Shown: in pieces, positions 26,023-34,663 of the stretch
Numbering within the stretch: the stretch's first letter is position 1
Layout of the letters: each line of letters begins with the position of its first letter
DNA from: Thermodesulfovibrio sp. 3462-1
GTDB lineage: Bacteria; Nitrospirota; Thermodesulfovibrionia; Thermodesulfovibrionales; Thermodesulfovibrionaceae
Direction: 5' to 3'
Length of the DNA stretch: 64,000 nucleotides
Assembly: GCF_040451425.1 (NCBI RefSeq)
Contig: NZ_CP144374.1
Location: forward strand, 1,032,501-1,096,500
The notes under the pieces: generated by a model
What the model saw: only the letters and a program-made list of their open reading frames with translations
Told to the model about the DNA's origin: nothing
Database searches by the model: none
Program-made: the position numbers and the translations under genes

Positions 26023-26904
26023 ATGCTAGAGCGGGTAAGCATTGCAGAAGCAAAAGAAGTGGAGATAGATTTCATTCTGCCAGGGTTGACTGCTGGGAGC
26101 GTAGGTATGCTGGCTGGCGCCCCTGGTGTGGGAAAAACTATGCTAGCTATGCAGATAGCTGTCGCAGTGGCAAGCGGAAGAGACGTGGCATACGGGCTAT
26201 GGAAAGTCCATGGGACAGGACCTGTCACAATGATATGTGCTGAAGAACCGGTAGATATACTGTGCAACAGGTTGCATTATATTAAACTGAGCGAAGGTAT
26301 TACACAGGAAGAAGCAGAAGACATAGATCTAAACCTACACATATACTCTGCGATGAAAATAGACACTCGCATAATTGTCACGTCCAAGGAAGGCCCAATA
26401 GAAGGGCCGTTTCTATCCACACTAAGACAACTGGCACTAAACCAAAGGCTCGTAATTTTAGACCCTTTGGTAATGTTCCACGATTGTAATGAAAATAACA
26501 ACGTAGAAATGTCATACCTGATGCGGGTTTTAAAAAACATATGCATAGAAACACAAACAACAATACTCCTGGTACACCACTTTCACAAAGGGGGTGCATA
26601 TGACAAATCATGGACAGCAGTTAGAGGTGCATCTGCTCTCACGGCGGCCGCCCGATGGCAGATGAACTGCTTCAACGAAATAGTGCCAAAAACCAATGTT
26701 CAGGTAGTGCGCTTGGAAATTGTGAAATCCAATTATGTTGGAAAGATACAAAAAGAGTGGACTATCAGAACCAACGAACATGGCGTATATGATGCTAGAC
26801 TCCCTATTCCTATGCCTGAAGACCTTGAAGACGATGAAAAACCTATAAAAAAAGTCAAAACTAACAAGTACAACGGAAGGTATGAAATATCTGAGGTGTT
26901 CTAA
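26023..26904 (+). CDS. RepA-type hexameric replicative helicase (RecA-like ATPase)
   Basis: 293 aa. Walker A GAPGVGKT at 32-39 is preceded by LTAGSVGMLA. VTMICAEEP, RLVILDPLVMF (Walker B) and TTILLVHHFHKGGAYDKSW follow, with VRGASALTAAARWQM after. This is the RSF1010 RepA/AAA_25 plan. These enzymes unwind DNA at a plasmid-type origin. A palindrome-rich gap of 600 bp follows immediately. No primase or RepC-like initiator is recognised nearby. It suggests that the excised element can replicate. Confidence 0.8.
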   Translation: MLERVSIAEAKEVEIDFILPGLTAGSVGMLAGAPGVGKTMLAMQIAVAVASGRDVAYGLWKVHGTGPVTMICAEEPVDILCNRLHYIKLSEGITQEEAEDIDLNLHIYSAMKIDTRIIVTSKEGPIEGPFLSTLRQLALNQRLVILDPLVMFHDCNENNNVEMSYLMRVLKNICIETQTTILLVHHFHKGGAYDKSWTAVRGASALTAAARWQMNCFNEIVPKTNVQVVRLEIVKSNYVGKIQKEWTIRTNEHGVYDARLPIPMPEDLEDDEKPIKKVKTNKYNGRYEISEVF

Positions 26905-27445
26905 CTTCCACAGGAGTGCCACAGTCCACCCTGTGGCACTCCAGAAGTAGAACCTGGCAGAACAAAACACTTGGCAGTTATCTCGAAAAGAGACACTTGG
27001 CAGTTATACCAAAAAGCCATCGTGTTGTGAAAAATGCACACATTTTAGGCATTTTAGCAATTTTTTAGGACATAAAAAATATATTTATATTTAAAATATA
27101 AATATATTTTTATAGCAGAGCACCCCTATTTAAAAAAGGGGTGCTCTGCTATAAATAAAAAAATAAAAATAAGGGGGGCGGTAAGGCTTACTTTAAAAGA
27201 GCCTTACCGCCCCCCTTTTAAAGAATTTTTTTTAAATACTCAAAAATAACAGGTTTACTCCATATTCATGGGTTTTACCCATATAAACAGGTATCACCAT
27301 ATACCCTGGAAATAGTGTAAAGCCATGTTTGTTTGATTTGCATAGCTACCAGATGAACGCCTGATGAAACCAAGCATGCTGTTTGGCACAGCCAGCCAGG
27401 CTCTCTTAACGAGAGCCTGGCTGGCTGTGCCTATGGTGCCATAGT
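26905..27445. other. Palindrome-rich presumed replication origin of the element
   Basis: The stretch has no gene but is dense in structure. There is a 12-bp-arm hairpin at 26913-26942. Two 15-bp direct repeats (ACACTTGGCAGTTAT, 26967 and 26993) are spaced 26 bp apart. A 37-bp A+T-only palindrome (27075-27111) directly abuts a 16-bp-arm hairpin (27111-27153). A 17-bp-arm G-tract hairpin lies at 27171-27217, and a perfect 21-bp-arm inverted repeat with a 5-nt loop at 27385-27431. Directly downstream of a RepA-type helicase gene, iteron-like repeats plus an A+T-rich unwinding zone and single-strand hairpins look like an origin. An oriT role for part of it is not excluded. Confidence 0.55.
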
Positions 27446-27510
27446 GTGTGATTATATTTGCCAGGAAAAAACCAAATGAAAAATGCATATATATAGAGAG
27501 GAGGTGCAAT

Positions 27511-27780
27511 ATGGAGGAAAAACTACTAACGTCTCAAGAAGTAGCTGAAATTCTAGGTATCACTATGCACAGACTTTATACCTGGACAGCACAAGGAAAA
27601 ATTCCTGTGATAAAGATATCCCGAAAGATGATACGTTTCAGATGGTCTGACATTGAGCAGTGGCTTCAAGAAAAAACAGTTTTACCGCAGGCACAGTGTA
27701 GAAACACCAGGAGTGTTGGTGGGAAAGGCGTAGATATAGACAGGATAGTTGAAAACGCTAAGAAGGAGGTGGGAATATGA
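27511..27780 (+). CDS. Excisionase-like helix-turn-helix protein (MerR/AlpA type)
   Basis: 89 aa from the ATG at 27511 after GAGGAGGTG. LLTSQEVAEILGITMHRLY and the wing GKIPVIKISRKMIRF, then SDIEQWL, form the helix-turn-helix 17/excisionase fold. Such proteins bend DNA near attachment sites or regulate transfer genes. It lies between the presumed origin and the relaxase gene rather than next to the integrase, so a regulatory role is equally possible. Its stop overlaps the next small gene (ATGA). Confidence 0.75.
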   Translation: MEEKLLTSQEVAEILGITMHRLYTWTAQGKIPVIKISRKMIRFRWSDIEQWLQEKTVLPQAQCRNTRSVGGKGVDIDRIVENAKKEVGI

Positions 27781-27914
27781 AAGAATTTGTGGAGCTTATG
27801 AAAGACAGAGAAGCCAGAAATAGAATAATACGACATGTGTTGCTGTGGAGCATTATCGGTATTGGAGGGTTACTGGCATTCTGGGTTTTTGTGTTTGTAA
27901 TGTTCTTGAGGTGA
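27777..27914 (+). CDS. 45-aa single-pass membrane protein
   Basis: The start ATG overlaps the stop of the excisionase-like gene (ATGA) and an AGGAGGTG ribosome site precedes it. Residues 1-20 are charged (MKEFVELMKDREARNR). Residues 21-44 form one hydrophobic helix ending in FLR. The relaxase gene starts 3 bp after its stop, so it is part of the transfer operon. No known family; short membrane peptides occur in many mobilization operons. Confidence 0.55.
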   Translation: MKEFVELMKDREARNRIIRHVLLWSIIGIGGLLAFWVFVFVMFLR

Positions 27915-27917
27915 TCG

Positions 27918-30900
27918 ATGGTAACAATAGGGCATGTATATGCTTCTATGACCGATTATGCCAAGGATAACTACTATTTACGGGATGAAACTACAGGCAA
28001 AATATCTGAACCAGAAAAAATTGGCGAAGGGTGGAAATACTTTGGTGACGTGCGCGTACGTATAGATGAGGGGGTATATAAAGCGTTGAAAAATGGTTGT
28101 TCCCCTGTCAACGGGGAACAGCTTGTTAAGGTTGGTGTAAATGGTGAACACCGCCCCGGGTGGGATATAGTTTTTGCTCCTCACAAAAGTTTTTCTGTCT
28201 ACGCCATGACTTCTCCAGAGAACCGCCAGTTGGTTCAGAAAATTCATGACATGGCGGTAGCAGATACATTGAATTATCTCGAAAAAAACCTTATTCAAGT
28301 GAAGCAAACACATGACGGTGTAACCATGCCCACTAAAACTGGCAACATGGTAGCTGTGAAGGTGGATCATACTGTGAATAGGGAAGGGGATGTAAACATT
28401 CATTCTCATGTGGTAATTTTCAACATGGCATACAATGAAAACACCGGCAAGTGGCAAGCTCTCCATTCTGACGCATTTCATTCTGATGTTTTGCAACGAG
28501 TATACGAAAACCAGTTGGCATATCATGCCAAACAGGTTGGGCTACCTGTTGCATTTGAACTGAGCCAGTCAGGGAAGAGTGAGTATACCACAATTGCTGG
28601 GATATCCCAGGAGGTTATAGAAGCTCATTCACAGCGTGTTGTTGAAATCAAAGAGTATTTGGAGAAAAACATGGTGGAGTTGCAAAAAAGATACCCAGAT
28701 GCTAGTATGGGTGAACTCAAGAGGATAGCTACTATTGAGACACGGCCAGAAAAAATACCAATGACCATGGAGCAAATCTTGCAACGGTTCGAGCAGAATA
28801 ACCAAACAATAGGCATAACCACGCAAGATATATTGCTCGGTGTAGAACGCGCAAAAGAACAGATGAAGGAATATATCCCAATGACCGCATATGAAATGGC
28901 TAAAACTGCTGCAGATGCGATAACTGAGCACCAGTCGGTTTTTTCACAGCAGGACTTAGTGAAGACAACAGTTAACCTTAGCAGAGGGGATGTCTCAGTC
29001 CACGATATAATGGCCACTATTAACGATATGAAGGATATTGTAATGCTCAAAAGTAGCGAGCTGGTTAAAAATGGTGGCAGAGTATATACTGATGCAATAT
29101 ACACCACTTTAGAAGTTCAGAAGGCTGAGAAAGATACCATCAGAATAGCCCGTTCAATGCAAAGTGATATAGTTATGTCCAAGGAAGATGTATCATCTTT
29201 CATTACACAGAAAGAGGCAGAAGGCGTAAAATATACAGAGTCACAAAAAGAGGCTATAGAACACATCCTAACCTCTGAAAATGGCGTGATACTCGTTCAG
29301 GGTGATGCAGGGACGGGAAAATCAACAGCCATGGCCGCAGTCCGAGAGAAGCTGGAGTCTATGGGATACACAGTGAGAGGTTTTGCACCAACGGGGAAAG
29401 CTACGGAGGAGCTGAGGATTAATGCTGGCGTTGAGAAGTCTCAAACATTGCATTCATTTTTGCATGGATACAAGCCTACTACTTCACCCCCAGTTGTTGC
29501 GGATAAAGAAGAATACGCCAGGATGGCATCTCGTTTATCCGAAAAAGAATGGGAGAAACTAAGACAGCCCGTGTCTGAAAAGGATTTACAGAATGCCATA
29601 AAAGGTAGTTGGTTTAAGGATACGCACCTTAAATATGACAGCGAGATAAAGGTTATGACAGTAAAGGCTGAAAAGAGCCTGTGGGATGTATGGAAAAATA
29701 GGGTTATGAATGAGTTCCGAAACTTTAAAAATGAGATACTATCTAAGATTGGCATGCAATCCACATATAGAGAGGTTAACAGAGAGTATATGGTATACAC
29801 CAAATATTCAGACGGCACTATCCATGCTGCATTGCAAAAAACCCACTGGGAAGTAGACCGGAAAGGAAATGTTTCATACACATCTACAACGTATCATCAA
29901 AACGGCGATATATATGTTTTCCAAAAAAGCACTATCGGAGGAGTAACCAGAGAAACATCTACGCTATACAGGAATCCGGCTAATGTCATAACAAAGGGGA
30001 AAGAAGTATGGATTCTAGACGAAGCCTCTATGGTTGGATCAAAACAGATGCACGAGTTGTTAAAGATAGCAAAAGAACAGAATGTCAAAGTCGTGCTGAT
30101 CGGAGATGTGAAACAGTTACAGGCAATTGAGCAGGGCCGGGTGTTTAAAGATTTACAGGAAAGGGCAGGGCTGAAGATTGTTGAAATGAAGGACTTGGTG
30201 AGGCAACAAGAAGAGAACTATAAGGCCACTGTTAAGGACTTCTCTGAAAAGAGGTTTGATGAGGCGTTCCGAAAATTGGAAAACAAAGGCCGGATTGTGG
30301 AAATAGCAGATAAAAATGACCGCATTACAGCTATTGTGCGTGACTACATTGCATCGCCAAAGGATACTATTGTGGTAACAGCTCTTAATGCCGACAAAGC
30401 GTGGCTGAATTCTGCCATTCATGCTGAGTTACAAAAGCAAGGCGTAGTGGATTCAAAGGAGTATACTTTCACCGTAAGGGAATCAAAAAATCTCAGTGCT
30501 CCAGACAAACTTTTGTCGCAAAATTATCAAGTGGGTGATGTGGTAATTTCTTCAAAGGCGGGTCTCATGGGCAGGGCAGGGACAGAGGGAAAAGTCATAG
30601 AAGTGGACTACCAAAATCACCGTATCACAGCAATCACGAAGGACGGGAAAACCTATCAGATTGACCTCAGGCGTGATGGCGATAAGTTAGCAGTTTATGC
30701 TGAAAAAGAGCAATCCTTTGCAAAAGGCGAGCGGATAGTTTTTCAGAAAAATGACCGAGGCCTTGAGGTAAAGAACGGGCAGGTGGGGGAATTGAAGAGT
30801 ATTGATGCAGATGGCAGGGTAACAGTCAAGATGCAGGATGGAACGGAGAAAAAATTTAACCTAGTCACTCAGTATAACTACATCGACCGAGGCTATGCCG

Positions 30901-31160
30901 TGACCGCATACAAGAGCCAAGGTCAGACAGCTGAACGGGTAATTTACCACGCTGACACTGAAAAAGGAGTGAACTACAACGAGGCCTACGTTGCCCTAAC
31001 AAGGGGGAAAACTGATATACGGATATATACAGACAGCAAGGAGAGATTCACTGAGCAAATGAAAAACGAGGTGACTAAATCCAGCACCCTGGATTACGCA
31101 AAAGAAACTAGCTGTCAAACTGAAAAGGGTTATAGCTCCGGGCGGGACAGGGAACTGTAA
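27918..31160 (+). CDS. MobF-family conjugative relaxase-helicase (TrwC/TraI type)
   Basis: 1080 aa. The N-terminal relaxase domain has the Tyr pair at 19-20 (DNYYLRD), the APHKSFSVYA variant of the PKS motif, and the metal-binding His triad (His151, then IHSHVVIFN at 161-169). The C-terminal superfamily 1 helicase has Walker A GDAGTGKST at 462-470, Walker B VWILDEASM at about 697 and a final VTAYKSQGQTA and ALTRGK. It nicks oriT, attaches covalently to the strand and unwinds it for transfer. A region of roughly 170 aa (about 518-690) between the Walker A and B motifs is much longer than usual and matches nothing I know. Confidence 0.93.
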   Translation: MVTIGHVYASMTDYAKDNYYLRDETTGKISEPEKIGEGWKYFGDVRVRIDEGVYKALKNGCSPVNGEQLVKVGVNGEHRPGWDIVFAPHKSFSVYAMTSPENRQLVQKIHDMAVADTLNYLEKNLIQVKQTHDGVTMPTKTGNMVAVKVDHTVNREGDVNIHSHVVIFNMAYNENTGKWQALHSDAFHSDVLQRVYENQLAYHAKQVGLPVAFELSQSGKSEYTTIAGISQEVIEAHSQRVVEIKEYLEKNMVELQKRYPDASMGELKRIATIETRPEKIPMTMEQILQRFEQNNQTIGITTQDILLGVERAKEQMKEYIPMTAYEMAKTAADAITEHQSVFSQQDLVKTTVNLSRGDVSVHDIMATINDMKDIVMLKSSELVKNGGRVYTDAIYTTLEVQKAEKDTIRIARSMQSDIVMSKEDVSSFITQKEAEGVKYTESQKEAIEHILTSENGVILVQGDAGTGKSTAMAAVREKLESMGYTVRGFAPTGKATEELRINAGVEKSQTLHSFLHGYKPTTSPPVVADKEEYARMASRLSEKEWEKLRQPVSEKDLQNAIKGSWFKDTHLKYDSEIKVMTVKAEKSLWDVWKNRVMNEFRNFKNEILSKIGMQSTYREVNREYMVYTKYSDGTIHAALQKTHWEVDRKGNVSYTSTTYHQNGDIYVFQKSTIGGVTRETSTLYRNPANVITKGKEVWILDEASMVGSKQMHELLKIAKEQNVKVVLIGDVKQLQAIEQGRVFKDLQERAGLKIVEMKDLVRQQEENYKATVKDFSEKRFDEAFRKLENKGRIVEIADKNDRITAIVRDYIASPKDTIVVTALNADKAWLNSAIHAELQKQGVVDSKEYTFTVRESKNLSAPDKLLSQNYQVGDVVISSKAGLMGRAGTEGKVIEVDYQNHRITAITKDGKTYQIDLRRDGDKLAVYAEKEQSFAKGERIVFQKNDRGLEVKNGQVGELKSIDADGRVTVKMQDGTEKKFNLVTQYNYIDRGYAVTAYKSQGQTAERVIYHADTEKGVNYNEAYVALTRGKTDIRIYTDSKERFTEQMKNEVTKSSTLDYAKETSCQTEKGYSSGRDREL

Positions 31161-31718
31161 CAAATATGGTTATCTGCAAACTAGCAGAATTGTGCATTTG
31201 CACATTTTTGCTATAGTTTTACTCCTGACATGTGGAAATAATTTCCACATGTCAACCGTCTTTTGCTGAGGCTACCGCACCGTGACGAAATAATTTCGTC
31301 ACGGAAGTTTTACCTTGATTTGTCAAGCACTTTAGTCAGAACCCATCAGATCGTATGCTATACCTATCGGAAGGGCTGTTTTTTCTGTTCCTCTTCCATG
31401 GTTTTCTCCTGATCCCGTGCATGCCGAAATTCCTGTGTGCCTCCTCTTTCTTTGTTTTCTCCTATCTCCCGCTTCAGCAATGACACCCAACGCAACTGAC
31501 CGTTGCATCTAGTGCCAGCACTGTTGCCTGTTTTTATAGGTATTTCCTGTAGTTGCAGTACTGGCACCTTGCCAGTATGCCAGTCCAAAATACATAGTGC
31601 ACCACCAGAATAGACAAGGCTTTTTATAGTGCCAGCACTTTTAAGTGCATCCATGCCAGCATTGCTGGCAGGGAAAAAATACTGTTTTTGGTGCATATAT
31701 ATTGTAGGAGGTGAAGAA
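31161..31718. other. Presumed origin of transfer region with repeated palindromes
   Basis: This is a gene-free gap between the relaxase and RHH genes. Two near-perfect palindromes share a core (GAAATAATTTC) and differ in flanks: arms of 14 bp at 31226-31254 and 12 bp at 31280-31304. Further on, a family of TGCCAG/CTGGCA dyads follows: AGTGCCAGCACT at 31511 and 31628, TACTGGCA-CCT-TGCCAGTA at 31559-31577, and TGCCAGCA-T-TGCTGGCA at 31654-31670. In IncW plasmids oriT lies directly before the RHH gene trwA, the same context as here. The dyads could be relaxase or RHH binding sites. The nick site cannot be placed. Confidence 0.5.
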
Positions 31719-32018
31719 ATGGCAAAGAAGGTAACAGTGCGATTTTCAGATTCCGAGTGGCAAAGGATCACGGAAGCAACAGTTGGTAAAAATCCAACAG
31801 AAATGGTGCGATATCTGATTGAGCTTGGTTTACGAAAAAATGAGGATAACATATCAGAAGTGGTGGCTGTTATGGCACAGCTTGAAGGTGCTATGCGTAG
31901 TATGACTAAGGATGTGGTGTGGATTAAGACATTTTTGAGGCTTTTTCTGGAAATGCAACCATCTTTTGGCCAATCTCGTATTCGTGAATTTGAGAGAAAG
32001 CTAGGTATAGAAGAGTGA
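31719..32018 (+). CDS. Ribbon-helix-helix relaxosome accessory protein (TrwA/TraY/MobC-like)
   Basis: 99 aa from the ATG at 31719 after GTAGGAGGTG. The N-terminus KKVTVRFSDSEWQRITEAT, then GKNPTEMVRYLIELGL, is the beta strand plus two helices of an RHH DNA-binding fold. A predicted helical C-terminus follows. Its position directly after the dyad-rich gap and before a coupling-protein gene parallels trwA, whose product binds oriT, aids the relaxase and represses its own operon. The family match is by fold pattern and context. Confidence 0.7.
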   Translation: MAKKVTVRFSDSEWQRITEATVGKNPTEMVRYLIELGLRKNEDNISEVVAVMAQLEGAMRSMTKDVVWIKTFLRLFLEMQPSFGQSRIREFERKLGIEE

Positions 32019-32025
32019 ACTTCTT

Positions 32026-32050
32026 AAGAAAGGAGGTGATGAAAAGTGAA
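32026..32050 (+). repeat. Duplicated translation-start module, copy 1
   Basis: 25 bp, including a complete anti-16S match (AAAGGAGGTGAT) and the GTG start of the following gene, are identical to 34207-34231. Confidence 0.7.
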
Positions 32051-32228
32051 AAAGAAGACTCCCCAGGAGTTGCGGGAAATGGCCAAAAAGTTTCTTGAGG
32101 AAGCTAAGAAGATTGAAGAGGCACAGGCTGCGAAATTGGGCAAAGTAATCATGTCCATCAAGGATATTGAGAATACTCCAGCGGAGGTAATAAAAGAAGC
32201 AGTGATGAGAGCTTTAGGTAAGTCCTGA
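32046..32228 (+). CDS. 60-aa helical protein, possible small mobilization accessory protein
   Basis: GTG start after the full ribosome site AAAGGAGGTGAT. The peptide is nearly all helix: KTPQELREMAKKFLEEAKKI, EEAQAAKLGKVIMSI, then TPAEVIKEAVMRALGKS. The EEAQAAKLGKVI block resembles the short TraD/MobC-type accessory proteins of some plasmids, but similarity is weak. It lies between the RHH and coupling-protein genes. Confidence 0.55.
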   Translation: MKKKTPQELREMAKKFLEEAKKIEEAQAAKLGKVIMSIKDIENTPAEVIKEAVMRALGKS

Positions 32229-32289
32229 CCCTAGCAATATAGAAGACTTTGTCTTCATGTTAGGGCAGGCATTTTATAGGGGGGGTAAT

Positions 32290-32505
32290 ATGTATATCGA
32301 CATAATAGACATGGTAATTGAAGATTTAAACTTTTTTAGGGGTTTTGATCATAAAAAATTGGACACTATTTTTAAAAAATACGGCCTAGAAGTGGTAGAT
32401 GATGAGCACATTCAGAATGCATGTATACTTACGTTGGCAGGAGGAAATGATCTATTTAAAATAGTGTATATCAAACCAAAAAAACGGTGGTATGTTGCGA
32501 GGTAA
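32290..32505 (+). CDS. 71-aa hypothetical element protein
   Basis: ATG at 32290 after a G-rich ribosome site (AGGGGGGG). The sequence MYIDIIDMVIEDLNFFRGFD begins it and KIVYIKPKKRWYVAR ends it. No signal peptide or known motif. The end lies 1 bp before the coupling-protein start, so it is in the transfer operon. Function unknown. Confidence 0.55.
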   Translation: MYIDIIDMVIEDLNFFRGFDHKKLDTIFKKYGLEVVDDEHIQNACILTLAGGNDLFKIVYIKPKKRWYVAR

Positions 32506-32506
32506 C

Positions 32507-34180
32507 ATGCGACAGGAGAAACAGGAGACATTCAAGGGTTTTGAAACTTGGCTATCAGCTTTAAAAATGCGGGCGAAGATGGTGACGTATGTCACCATCG
32601 CTTTTCTTTTTGCGCACATGGTGATAACACTGCTGCTTAGTTACATCATGTATAGGACAACATGGTCACTTGTTATAAAGTATGCCTGGAGTAGTCTGTC
32701 TCATTTCACATGGCCGTCTGCACTACTCCCTGCTTTGTTGGTGTTGCTTAAAAAAAGCATATGGATATTTGCTATGTCCTTTTGGTTATGGTTGCTGTTT
32801 CCATTTGCAATACGTTATTTCAAACACCGGGCAGAGAAACAAGCAGAAGATGTTTACATACGAGGGGCGAGAGTTTTGGATAGAGACGAGATACAGAGAA
32901 TGATTAAAGAAGAATGTGATCTACCACTTGGATCGTTTAAAATGCCGGTTTCTGCAGAGGTAAAACACATGTTTATCGTTGGAAGGCCAGGTGTCGGAAA
33001 AACTGTGGCTTTATCCCAGGTGATAGAGCGGTTGAAAGAGAGGAAGGTAAAGGGTGTGATATATGATTTCAAAGGTGACTATGTATCTAAATTTTATGAT
33101 CCATCCACCGATATCTTGTTTAATCCTCTTGACACACGCTGCCTGGGATGGAACATTTTTAATGAAATATCCACCCATATGGATATAGATGCTGTGGCAC
33201 ACTCACTTATCCCACCTCCATACATGGCCGATCCGTTTTGGAACGACGCAGCCAGAGATGTTTTTGCTGGGATATTACACTACTTATGGCAAAACAACGC
33301 GAAAACAAATATGGATATATGGAATGCTGTGACTGCCCCGGGGGGAGATATAGCTATCTGGCTTAAGAATACCAAAGGTGGAGAAAGAGGCTATCGCTAT
33401 ATAGAGGATGCCAGCAGTAAACAGGCGATGTCTGTGTTTGCAGTGATGATGCAGTATGTAAAGAGTTTTGAGTTTATGGCCCGTGCGGGCGGTGATTTTT
33501 CCATCCGCAGGTGGCTGGAGGATCCGCAAGGCGGGTTTATATTCATTACTAGCTACAGCGATATCAAGGATACCTTGAGACCTATTTTGTCATTGTTTTT
33601 GGACCTGATGGGACGCAAATTGCTGTCGCTGCCTGATGATTTGAACAGACGTATTTTTTTCATCATTGATGAGTTTGGAACACTGCAAAGGCTATCTACT
33701 ATTGTTCAGTTGTTAACCTTATCCCGAAGCAAAGGCGGTAGTGTTTGGGTGGGCATCCAGGACGTAGGGCAGTTAGACAAGATATACACACCTGCCCTCA
33801 GACAGGCCATAGTGAATGCGTGCGGTAGCAACCTTGTATTTAGCGTAGCTGACCCGGAGACTGCCAGGTTTTTGAGTGAAAAAATAGGCGAGGCTGAAGT
33901 CATACGACCTGAGGAAGGATATTCCATGGGACCTGAAGATATGAGGGATGGTATCTCGATACAGCGGAGACGTGTAACGGAAAAGGTTGTCTTACCATCG
34001 GAGCTTCAGAACATACCAGACCTGACTGCCTTTTTAAAGTTGCCAAACTACCCCTGGACCCAAACCAAGTTCACATACAAACACTACCCTACCAAAAATC
34101 CGTCGTTTATCATGAAACCAGACTTTGTCTTGGACATGCAGGCAATTAAAGAACCTGAACTGGAGGAAAAAGAATGTTGA
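32507..34180 (+). CDS. Type IV coupling protein (TraD/TrwB/VirD4 family)
   Basis: 557 aa from the ATG at 32507 (GAGG ribosome site); another ATG lies 15 bp earlier. Two N-terminal membrane regions cover about residues 27-50 and 72-104. The ATPase has Walker A GRPGVGKT at about 159, GVIYDFKGDYVSKFYD, LFNPLD and Walker B FFIIDEFGTL, and later LTLSRSKGGSVWVGIQDVGQ. These proteins dock the relaxosome to a secretion channel and pump DNA. No channel genes are seen in the element, so it would need a host- or helper-encoded apparatus. Confidence 0.92.
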   Translation: MRQEKQETFKGFETWLSALKMRAKMVTYVTIAFLFAHMVITLLLSYIMYRTTWSLVIKYAWSSLSHFTWPSALLPALLVLLKKSIWIFAMSFWLWLLFPFAIRYFKHRAEKQAEDVYIRGARVLDRDEIQRMIKEECDLPLGSFKMPVSAEVKHMFIVGRPGVGKTVALSQVIERLKERKVKGVIYDFKGDYVSKFYDPSTDILFNPLDTRCLGWNIFNEISTHMDIDAVAHSLIPPPYMADPFWNDAARDVFAGILHYLWQNNAKTNMDIWNAVTAPGGDIAIWLKNTKGGERGYRYIEDASSKQAMSVFAVMMQYVKSFEFMARAGGDFSIRRWLEDPQGGFIFITSYSDIKDTLRPILSLFLDLMGRKLLSLPDDLNRRIFFIIDEFGTLQRLSTIVQLLTLSRSKGGSVWVGIQDVGQLDKIYTPALRQAIVNACGSNLVFSVADPETARFLSEKIGEAEVIRPEEGYSMGPEDMRDGISIQRRRVTEKVVLPSELQNIPDLTAFLKLPNYPWTQTKFTYKHYPTKNPSFIMKPDFVLDMQAIKEPELEEKEC

Positions 34181-34206
34181 AACCTGCATATATTTATTAG
34201 AAACAC

Positions 34207-34231
34207 AAGAAAGGAGGTGATGAAAAGTGAA
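34207..34231 (+). repeat. Duplicated translation-start module, copy 2
   Basis: Identical over 25 bp to 32026-32050; contains the ribosome site and GTG start of the following gene. Confidence 0.7.
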
Positions 34232-34598
34232 GGTGAATGTGTTAGACATGATAGGTATAGGGATATTTGTGATGGCAGTGCTATTGCTTGGTATTGCTTT
34301 TGCTTTCGCTGATGACACGAATTACAAAATACCATGCACATACTGGGCTAAGACCCCTGGGTTTTTAGGGGTAAAGTCAAAACATAGTGCAGATTTTACA
34401 ATTTTTGCTAACGTGAGACCTGTGTTAGAAAATGCCACAAAAATCTTTCAAGGGATGCTAACTGAACCAAACATGAAGGAGTTCCAGATGGCACTTACGC
34501 GAGTGCATACCGATGTAGGAAGCAAAAAGCCAACTGAAGCTGGTGTAACATGCAAGTTTGAAGATGGAGATTTCATAATTCAAGCTACTAGGCGTTAG
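34227..34598 (+). CDS. 123-aa exported protein of unknown function (cassette gene 1)
   Basis: GTG start in the duplicated start module. A hydrophobic N-terminus (about residues 7-28, MIGIGIFVMAVLLLGIAFAF) with ADD after it is a signal peptide or anchor. The mature part has two Cys (IPCTYWAK and VTCKFEDGD) that could pair in the periplasm. It is followed by an inverted repeat (GGTGCGGTT/AACCGCACC) of roughly 9-bp arms. First of five consecutive genes for exported or membrane proteins. No family recognised. Confidence 0.6.
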   Translation: MKVNVLDMIGIGIFVMAVLLLGIAFAFADDTNYKIPCTYWAKTPGFLGVKSKHSADFTIFANVRPVLENATKIFQGMLTEPNMKEFQMALTRVHTDVGSKKPTEAGVTCKFEDGDFIIQATRR

Positions 34599-34663
34599 CC
34601 TATTCAAGGTGCGGTTAAAACCAAAACCGCACCTTGAAAAACTTTTTAAAGGGGAGGTATTAT

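Noticed and set aside
26007-26970. Minus-strand ORFs opposite the RepA-type gene
   Set aside because: Antisense shadows, low complexity, no ribosome sites.
26905-27445. CRISPR array
   Set aside because: Repeats are inverted palindromes of differing sequence, not regularly spaced direct repeats; no cas genes anywhere in the window.
27978-30422. Several minus-strand ORFs of 60-180 codons under the relaxase gene
   Set aside because: Antisense shadows of a clear 1080-aa coding frame; their translations show no motif.
31364-31852. Minus-strand ORF of 162 codons in the presumed oriT region
   Set aside because: It crosses the RHH gene in antisense and the dyads. The internal ATG at 31654 has no ribosome site. 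The C-terminal half looks somewhat protein-like but is not supported.
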